Source: Chloroflexota bacterium (GTDB lineage: Bacteria > Chloroflexota > Dehalococcoidia > Dehalococcoidales > RBG-16-60-22). From it: a stretch of DNA of 12,278 nucleotides. The notes under the pieces are model-generated. The model worked only from the letters and a program-made list of their open reading frames with translations. It made no database searches and was not told the DNA's origin. Shown here one piece after another: positions 8,701 to 12,278 of this stretch (position 1 is the stretch's first letter; every line of letters starts with the position of its first letter). The stretch is from assembly GCA_016875955.1 (NCBI GenBank), contig VGOH01000020.1:1-12278 (forward strand). Reading direction: 5' to 3'. The translations under genes were made by a program, and so were the position numbers.

Positions 8701-9591
8701 TTACTCTACTTGATTTTCCCAATCAATTAGACGTAGTTGCCTTGCTGGCATGTGGCTAACAACCTTTATAACTTCATATTCAGTTTTGACTCCATCCTCA
8801 ACTTGCCACTGGATGGTATGTAAATCACACAGTAACACGTCTCCTTTGGCAAACGCTATTTCATTTTTATCTACTCTCTTCTGAAATGCTTCGTCTTTCA
8901 TTGAAACAGAATATACCGCTTGTCCATCAGTTAATCGCCATTTATAATCCTCTTTAAATGACAAGCTTACCACTGAAAATGCACGGCGATTTACCTCATC
9001 TAATAAGTGCTCTTTTACTTCAGGTACATCAAAAGCTTCTACCTCTTGCTTTGTAACATATTGTAATAAATGACGTTTTTCACGTATCTCAAATCTTTCA
9101 ATTCCGGCCGTTTTTACAGGTCTAACTACATCAGAAAGTGCCCTGCGTGTATTGATATCTTGATAAAGCCTGACCCATTCTAGAGGAACTTCATACGTTT
9201 CCTTACCTATAGTCAGCCTAAATAAGTTATCATTTATTTTCTCTATTTTTGGAGATTTACCACGTAACAACTTTACTATTGTGAATAATGCTATCGCACC
9301 GCCAAATATCAGTTCTTTCATGCTAACAGCGGTAGTCAATACATCCTGAAGTGTCAGTGTAGCTCCCTGTGATTGTATTACTTCATAGAGTATGTGGAAT
9401 GAACCAGAAGACGTTGCCCTAACATTTACATTTACAGAAGCGCGCTCACCATTTAACACTTGGTTCGCGGATTCAAACAAAGCTCCTATGCCCAACATAC
9501 TTGGAGCCAAGTCACGAACATTCATACTACCATCGCGAAGGGCAGGCCCATCATACAAGATATCTAGTTGAACTTGCGTTTCATTCTTCAT
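8701..9591 (-). CDS. Unknown AT-rich protein with one central transmembrane segment
   Basis: Not assigned to a named family. The 296 residues split into an N-terminal domain (1-90) with LDILYDGPALRDGSMNVRDL and a SGSFHILYEV strand pattern, one hydrophobic segment at about 93-110 (ELIFGGAIALFTIVKLL) followed by basic residues, and a beta-rich soluble C-terminal domain (about 115-296) ending in TEYEVIKVVSHMPARQLRL. No catalytic motif stands out. A strong Shine-Dalgarno (GGAGG, complement of 9598-9602) lies 6 nt from the ATG. It converges with radA, with 12 nt between stops. Two 60-base lines counted by eye gave about 42% and 30% GC, against a visibly far GC-richer radA, suggesting horizontal acquisition. 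It lies 82 nt downstream of the RHH gene on the same strand, so it may be cotranscribed with the par genes. Confidence 0.8.
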   Translation of the reverse strand: MKNETQVQLDILYDGPALRDGSMNVRDLAPSMLGIGALFESANQVLNGERASVNVNVRATSSGSFHILYEVIQSQGATLTLQDVLTTAVSMKELIFGGAIALFTIVKLLRGKSPKIEKINDNLFRLTIGKETYEVPLEWVRLYQDINTRRALSDVVRPVKTAGIERFEIREKRHLLQYVTKQEVEAFDVPEVKEHLLDEVNRRAFSVVSLSFKEDYKWRLTDGQAVYSVSMKDEAFQKRVDKNEIAFAKGDVLLCDLHTIQWQVEDGVKTEYEVIKVVSHMPARQLRLIDWENQVE

Positions 9592-9673
9592 TTCTCGCCT
9601 CCAGTATTATCTCAGGCAATATAGCCTACCTTCATGATATAAACTGCGATTGAATAATAAATCACGCCTTTCC

Positions 9674-10009
9674 TCATTTACGCATTTGCGCAGTTACTCT
9701 TTTATACAGCTCCTCATCTGTCCTGACGCCGCGCACGTCCAGATTACTCTGGCGGAAAGCCCTCACCATGGCCTCAATTAACTTTGTCTTGCTGAGCTTC
9801 CGGCCGCCGCTGAACTTGGCCGTGGATGACAGGCTTTCCAGGTAGCCGTCCTCTTCGCTGTGGAGAAACACGGACAGCTTTATCATGGCGGCGCTGGCTG
9901 GCGCGATGGCCTGTCGCCTCGGCCTGGCGGCTGGCTTTCTTTCCTCACCGGTAAGGCGGTCCAAGGCGTTCCCATAGGCAAGCTCTTCGGTTATGCTAGC
10001 CCGTTTCAT
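9674..10009 (-). CDS. Ribbon-helix-helix-like DNA-binding protein, ParA partner
   Basis: A 111-residue basic protein. A flexible Pro/Arg-rich N-terminal region (about 20-42, with KPAARPRRQ) leads into a probable ribbon-helix-helix core: strand IKLSVFLH (43-50), helix 1 (about 51-62) and helix 2 SKTKLIEAMVRAFRQ (73-87), plus a C-terminal extension. The gene overlaps the 3' end of parA by 14 nt and has a strong Shine-Dalgarno (GAGGTG) inside parA, so the two are translationally coupled. This matches the ParF-ParG type of partition cassette, in which the small RHH protein binds repeats upstream of the operon, represses it and stimulates the ATPase through an arginine in its flexible tail. It lacks the HTH and length of a classical Spo0J/ParB. 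The RHH call is by pattern, not by alignment. Confidence 0.72.
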   Translation of the reverse strand: MKRASITEELAYGNALDRLTGEERKPAARPRRQAIAPASAAMIKLSVFLHSEEDGYLESLSSTAKFSGGRKLSKTKLIEAMVRAFRQSNLDVRGVRTDEELYKRVTAQMRK

Positions 10010-10784
10010 TTTTCATCACCTCTTCGGTTAGTAAACGATAGGCACTGGCCCCTTCCGACCTCGGAGCGTAGGTCAGAATTGATTTCCCGGCCGCCGGCGC
10101 CTCCTTAAAGCGGACACTGGTCGGGATAATGGCCTTATAAATCCTTATCCGGTCGCCAAAGGCCCGGCGGGTGACCTCAATGACCTCTTTGCTGTGCAGT
10201 GTCCGCGAGCTGGTCATGGTAAACAAAATGCCGGCGATATTCAGTGCCGGATTGAGCTTTTCCTTGACGTGGATAATCGTCGTCAGCAGACGCACCAATC
10301 CCTTCATGGCCAGATAGTCGGCCTGCAATGGTATCAGGACTTCGTCGGCGGCGTTCAGCGCATTAACGGTGAGCAGCCCCAGGCTGGGCAGGCAGTCTAT
10401 CAGGACGTAGTCATACGACCGCCGCACGTCGCGCAGCATCTCTCTCAGCAATGATTCCCGGTTGGCCGCGGCCACCAGGTCAAGCTGCGCCTGCGCCAGC
10501 TCAATATTGGCGGGGACAAGGGAAATATTGGGGTCGCTGGTGGGTGAGATGACCTCCCTGACGGAAGGGCCCTTTTTACCGCTGATTATGGCCGCCAGAA
10601 TATCATATCCGGTACGTTTGATATTATCCGGGTTGAGCCCCATGGTTATGGTGAGGCACGCCTGCGGGTCCCAATCTATAAGCAGAACTCGCTTGCCATG
10701 TTCGCTCAGGCCCTCGGCGAGCGCCGCGGCTGTGGTCGTCTTGCCCACGCCGCCTTTCTGGTTGGCGATACATATTACCGGCAT
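9996..10784 (-). CDS. parA: ParA/Soj-family partitioning ATPase
   Basis: P-loop ATPase of the ParA/MinD superfamily that binds DNA non-specifically and positions a cargo such as plasmid or chromosome DNA. The 262 residues show the deviant Walker A KGGVGKTTT (10-18) with its signature lysine, Walker A' DWDPQ (37-41), and Walker B YVLIDCLPSLG (126-136), with VPANIELAQAQLDL (90-103) as in Soj. There is no N-terminal HTH extension, so it is a short Soj/ParF-like form. The ATG at 10784 has no Shine-Dalgarno; a promoter ending 7 nt upstream predicts a leaderless mRNA. It is followed by the RHH partner with a 14-nt overlap. GC content resembles the chromosome, unlike the unknown gene downstream. It is probably not the main chromosomal ParA, since no Spo0J/ParB is adjacent; a cargo or island-maintenance role is inference. 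Confidence 0.93.
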   Translation of the reverse strand: MPVICIANQKGGVGKTTTAAALAEGLSEHGKRVLLIDWDPQACLTITMGLNPDNIKRTGYDILAAIISGKKGPSVREVISPTSDPNISLVPANIELAQAQLDLVAAANRESLLREMLRDVRRSYDYVLIDCLPSLGLLTVNALNAADEVLIPLQADYLAMKGLVRLLTTIIHVKEKLNPALNIAGILFTMTSSRTLHSKEVIEVTRRAFGDRIRIYKAIIPTSVRFKEAPAAGKSILTYAPRSEGASAYRLLTEEVMKNETG

Positions 10785-10791
10785 TGCTGAT

Positions 10792-10820
10792 AATATAGCT
10801 CATTTGCGCAATTGCGTCAA
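10792..10820 (-). promoter_or_regulatory. Promoter of parA with a palindromic operator in its spacer; leaderless start
   Basis: On the minus strand, TTGACG (10815-10820) and TATATT (10792-10797) are separated by exactly 17 nt, and both hexamers match consensus at 5 of 6. Seven nt lie between the -10 box and the ATG, so transcription would begin on the start codon itself. The perfect 10-bp palindrome CGCAATTGCG (10807-10816) sits across the -35 edge and spacer, where a bound repressor would block polymerase. Autoregulation by the RHH protein and/or ParA is inferred. Confidence 0.6.
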
Positions 10821-10869
10821 TACTCTTCTGCGCAATTAAGTAAATGCGGAATTGAGAATATGCGGTGGG
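10805..10869. repeat. Iterated TGCGCAATT-like repeats upstream of parA (candidate centromere/operators)
   Basis: TGCGCAATT at 10805-10813, TGCGCAATT at 10829-10837, TGCGGAATT at 10845-10853 and a degenerate TGCGGTGGG at 10861-10869 lie in the same orientation with start-to-start spacings of 24, 16 and 16 nt. The first is part of the CGCAATTGCG palindrome in the parA promoter. Short tandem repeats just upstream of a ParA-RHH operon are the usual form of both the centromere and the autoregulatory operator in such cassettes. Confidence 0.5.
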
Positions 10870-10925
10870 CAACGTACATGCAGGCCATCCGCCAGTTCCG
10901 GCGGTCGGCCCGGTGTCCTGTTTTG

Positions 10926-10944
10926 CCCGCTAAAACTTAGCGGG
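10926..10944. other. Perfect short hairpin downstream of the cupin gene
   Basis: CCCGCTAA (10926-10933) and TTAGCGGG (10937-10944) form a perfect 8-bp stem with a 3-nt loop. It lies 13 nt after the UGA that ends the cupin frame. Neither strand has a T-run after the stem, so it is a poor intrinsic terminator. On the cupin strand the loop reads GUU and begins 21 nt after the UGA, which fits the general geometry of a bacterial selenocysteine insertion element. Either role is unproven. Confidence 0.6.
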
Positions 10945-10957
10945 GGTTGGGGATTAC

Positions 10958-11266
10958 TCAGACAAAGCGCAGCGGCTCGTCACCGATGGTCTCAAAGCAG
11001 TGGTGCTCGTTGGGCGGGATATAGATGACGCTGTCTTTGGCTATCTCCGCCTCCCCCTTCTCCCCCTTCACCTTGGCACGACCTGACAGTATCAATACCT
11101 CGTGTTCCCAGTTATGCGAGTGCGACGGCGTTGAGGCGCCCGCCTTAACCTCAATGACGCGCATGGCGAAGTTGGGGGCACCATCCTTATCAGTGATAAC
11201 CTCGCGCATCACCGCACCGGCGTGGCCCTCTTTGGGCGGGGTATCCTTTACCTTACTGACCTTCAT
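10958..11266 (-). CDS. Small TM1459-like four-histidine cupin; ends at UGA in place of a family cysteine
   Basis: A single-domain cupin of 102 residues as conventionally read. Seen: APNFAMRVIEVKAG (30-43), the metal motif HSHNWEHE with His49, His51 and His55, and PPNEHHCF giving His89 as the fourth ligand. This four-histidine set is that of the manganese cupin TM1459 of Thermotoga; natural substrates of the group are poorly known. The ATG at 11266 was chosen over one at 11296 because AAGGAGGT lies 5 nt upstream and family N-termini begin near here. It overlaps the end of queF by 14 nt, so the two form an operon. The frame stops at PLRFV-UGA, while TM1459, as I recall it, reads EFLCLIP here; the next in-frame codons give VIPNPR and then UAA. 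The protein is thus about seven residues short, or the UGA is read through. Confidence 0.88.
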   Translation of the reverse strand: MKVSKVKDTPPKEGHAGAVMREVITDKDGAPNFAMRVIEVKAGASTPSHSHNWEHEVLILSGRAKVKGEKGEAEIAKDSVIYIPPNEHHCFETIGDEPLRFV

Positions 11267-11684
11267 CTGCGACCTCCTTGCCTTTAATGCTATCATATCG
11301 GGCGGTTGCCTTCGTCTTTAGGCCGCCCCTCTCCCGGTACTCCGCCTCAACCACCATGGAGACAGGGCTTAAAAGCTGCACCAGGTCCTGCAATACGCGG
11401 TTGACGGCATGTTCCTGCAAAATGCCCACATTTCGGTATGAGGTGAGGTAATATTTCAACGATTTCAGCTCCACGAGACGGCTGCCCGGAACGTATTTTA
11501 TCACCAGGTGAGCAAAATCGGGCAGCCCCGTCCAGGGACAGACGAAGGTGAACTCATCGGTCTCGTAGACTACCTCCGTGGCCGACTCCGGGTACTGGAA
11601 TGGAATCGCTTCCAGAACCTCAACGTCAATGGCCTCCTCGCTCTCTATGTCATACCTTCTGGTAGCGTACTTGTCAACGGCCAT
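11253..11684 (-). CDS. queF: NADPH-dependent 7-cyano-7-deazaguanine (preQ0) reductase QueF
   Basis: Reduces the nitrile of preQ0 to preQ1 in synthesis of the tRNA nucleoside queuosine. The 143 residues fit the short unimodal (YkvM) QueF type. Seen: catalytic-site stretch FVCPWTGLPDFAHL with nucleophile Cys49 and general acid Asp56 (the same 7-residue spacing as Cys55/Asp62 in Bacillus); the QueF signature ELKSLKYY (72-79), which separates it from GTP cyclohydrolase I; and SYRNVGILQEHAVNRVLQDL (82-101). TAGGAG (complement of 11691-11696) lies 6 nt before the ATG. It is first in a two-gene operon with the cupin. No queC, queD or queE is in view. The leader is too short (about 12 nt from the predicted start) to hold a preQ1 riboswitch. 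Confidence 0.94.
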   Translation of the reverse strand: MAVDKYATRRYDIESEEAIDVEVLEAIPFQYPESATEVVYETDEFTFVCPWTGLPDFAHLVIKYVPGSRLVELKSLKYYLTSYRNVGILQEHAVNRVLQDLVQLLSPVSMVVEAEYRERGGLKTKATARYDSIKGKEVADEGQ

Positions 11685-11703
11685 CTTCCACTCCTACGGG
11701 GAT

Positions 11704-11733
11704 ATTGTAGCACTATTTGAAATCAAGCAACAA
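11704..11733 (-). promoter_or_regulatory. Probable queF promoter
   Basis: On the minus strand TTGTTG (11728-11733), an 18-nt spacer and TACAAT (11704-11709) lie just upstream of queF. The -10 box matches consensus at 5 of 6; the -35 box is weak. The predicted start near 11697 leaves a leader of about 12 nt with the Shine-Dalgarno in it. It overlaps the divergent ispD promoter candidate. Confidence 0.45.
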
Positions 11734-11744
11734 TATGCTAAACT
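11717..11744 (+). promoter_or_regulatory. Possible ispD promoter with a near-leaderless start
   Basis: TTGAAA (11717-11722), a 16-nt spacer and TAAACT (11739-11744) would start transcription around 11751, only about 4 nt before the ispD ATG. No Shine-Dalgarno is visible there. The -10 match is modest. The 70-nt divergent region with queF holds both promoters on top of one another. Confidence 0.35.
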
Positions 11745-11754
11745 CAAATTGACT

Positions 11755-12278
11755 ATGGCGGAGAGGAAAAAAGAGAAGGTCGGTGCGGTTATCGTGGCCG
11801 CGGGGAAAAGCGAGCGCATGGGCAACATGGACAAAATGTTCGCCTCGCTCGGCGGTGAGCCGCTGCTGCTGCGCACCACCCGCCCTTTTCAGGAGAGCTC
11901 TCTTATTGACCAGGTTGTGGTGGTGGTGAGCGGGGAAAGGGAAATACAGTGCCGCCATCTGGTCACTGGTCCGGCCTGGTCCAAGGTCAGCGATGTCTGC
12001 CTCGGCGGCCGGCGGCGTCAGGACTCGGTGTCGGAAGGCCTGAAGCGACTCACTGACTGCGACTGGGTTATCATCCACGATGGGGCACGCCCGCTGGTAA
12101 CGGCGGCACTGATTGAGCGGGGACTGCAGGCGGCAAAAGAGACCGGCGCCGCCGTGGCCGCAGTACCGGTATCGGACACTATCAAGGTCTCCAATACGGA
12201 CTGCACCGTGCGTGAGACGCCACCACGTCAAAATCTGTGGGCGGTACAGACCCCACAAGTATTCTCCATTAAAATTAT
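11755..12278 (+). CDS. ispD: 2-C-methyl-D-erythritol 4-phosphate cytidylyltransferase IspD (3' end outside window)
   Basis: Third step of the MEP isoprenoid pathway: joins CTP and methylerythritol phosphate to form CDP-ME. The window holds the first 174 residues (family ~225-240). Seen: nucleotide-binding loop AAGKSERMG (15-23) with Arg21 and Lys27; GGRRRQDSVSEGL (84-96); VIIHDGARPLV (105-115), the CTP/magnesium-binding segment; VPVSDTIK (137-144) with the substrate Thr142; and RQNLWAVQTPQVF (158-170). The usual P-K-Q after the nucleotide loop reads D-K-M here, but the lysine is kept. The reading frame is open to the window end with no break. The ATG at 11755 gives a normal family N-terminus; an in-frame TTG lies 6 nt earlier. 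In many bacteria ispF follows. Confidence 0.95.
   Translation, partial: MAERKKEKVGAVIVAAGKSERMGNMDKMFASLGGEPLLLRTTRPFQESSLIDQVVVVVSGEREIQCRHLVTGPAWSKVSDVCLGGRRRQDSVSEGLKRLTDCDWVIIHDGARPLVTAALIERGLQAAKETGAAVAAVPVSDTIKVSNTDCTVRETPPRQNLWAVQTPQVFSIKI

Noticed and set aside
10926..10944. Intrinsic terminator for the queF-cupin operon
   Set aside because: The stem is good but no T-run follows on either strand, so it was listed as a hairpin of unknown role.
11267..11296. Longer cupin start at 11296
   Set aside because: It would extend further into queF, and the ATG at 11266 has an excellent ribosome site 5 nt upstream.
11685..11754. preQ1 riboswitch upstream of queF
   Set aside because: The predicted leader is about 12 nt and no aptamer-like structure fits in the 70-nt intergenic space.
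11713..12258. 181-codon minus-strand reading frame opposite ispD
   Set aside because: The plus strand encodes a clear IspD with all its motifs; the reverse frame has no recognisable domain.

Overview
The window looks like a chromosomal segment of a fairly GC-rich anaerobic bacterium. The best guess is a member of Chloroflexota, probably Dehalococcoidia-like. The grounds are a remA-gmk pair, a clpC ... radA ... ispD gene order, a sodium-pumping decarboxylase module, a free-standing 5S rRNA gene and several genes with no Shine-Dalgarno sequence. This assignment is inference and was not checked against any database.

Layout. Left end (1-2357): rarA (+), a recombination/replication AAA+ ATPase, runs convergently into a minus-strand remA-gmk operon whose genes overlap by 11 nt. 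Middle-left (2358-3052): a roughly 700-nt non-protein-coding stretch holding a large imperfect inverted repeat (2617-2701), a good sigma70-like promoter and an orphan 5S rRNA gene. Centre (3053-8688): clpC (+), a hairpin, then a compact three-gene module of biotin carrier protein, a 50-residue OadG-like membrane anchor and OadB (beta subunit of a sodium-translocating decarboxylase), followed by radA (+). Right (8701-11684): five minus-strand genes lie between radA and ispD. They are an AT-rich unknown membrane-associated protein, a ribbon-helix-helix protein, a ParA/Soj ATPase, a small TM1459-like four-histidine cupin and QueF. Right end (11755-12278): ispD (+), running off the window.

How the genes work together. 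RarA and RadA handle stalled forks and recombination, ClpC handles protein quality control, and Gmk, QueF and IspD handle nucleotide, queuosine and isoprenoid synthesis. The decarboxylase module lacks its carboxyltransferase (alpha) subunit here, so that subunit must be encoded elsewhere. The ParA-RHH pair resembles a plasmid-type partition cassette. It has iterated TGCGCAATT-like repeats upstream and a perfect palindrome inside the parA promoter, which predicts autoregulation and/or a centromere.

Most interesting points. (1) The cupin reading frame ends in UGA exactly where the TM1459 family carries a cysteine near the metal site. The family-like Ile-Pro continuation follows in frame, and a perfect 8-bp hairpin lies 13 nt downstream; this could be a selenocysteine site or a recent nonsense change. 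(2) The parA promoter appears leaderless, with an operator in its spacer. (3) The AT-rich unknown gene next to the ParA-RHH cassette looks acquired.
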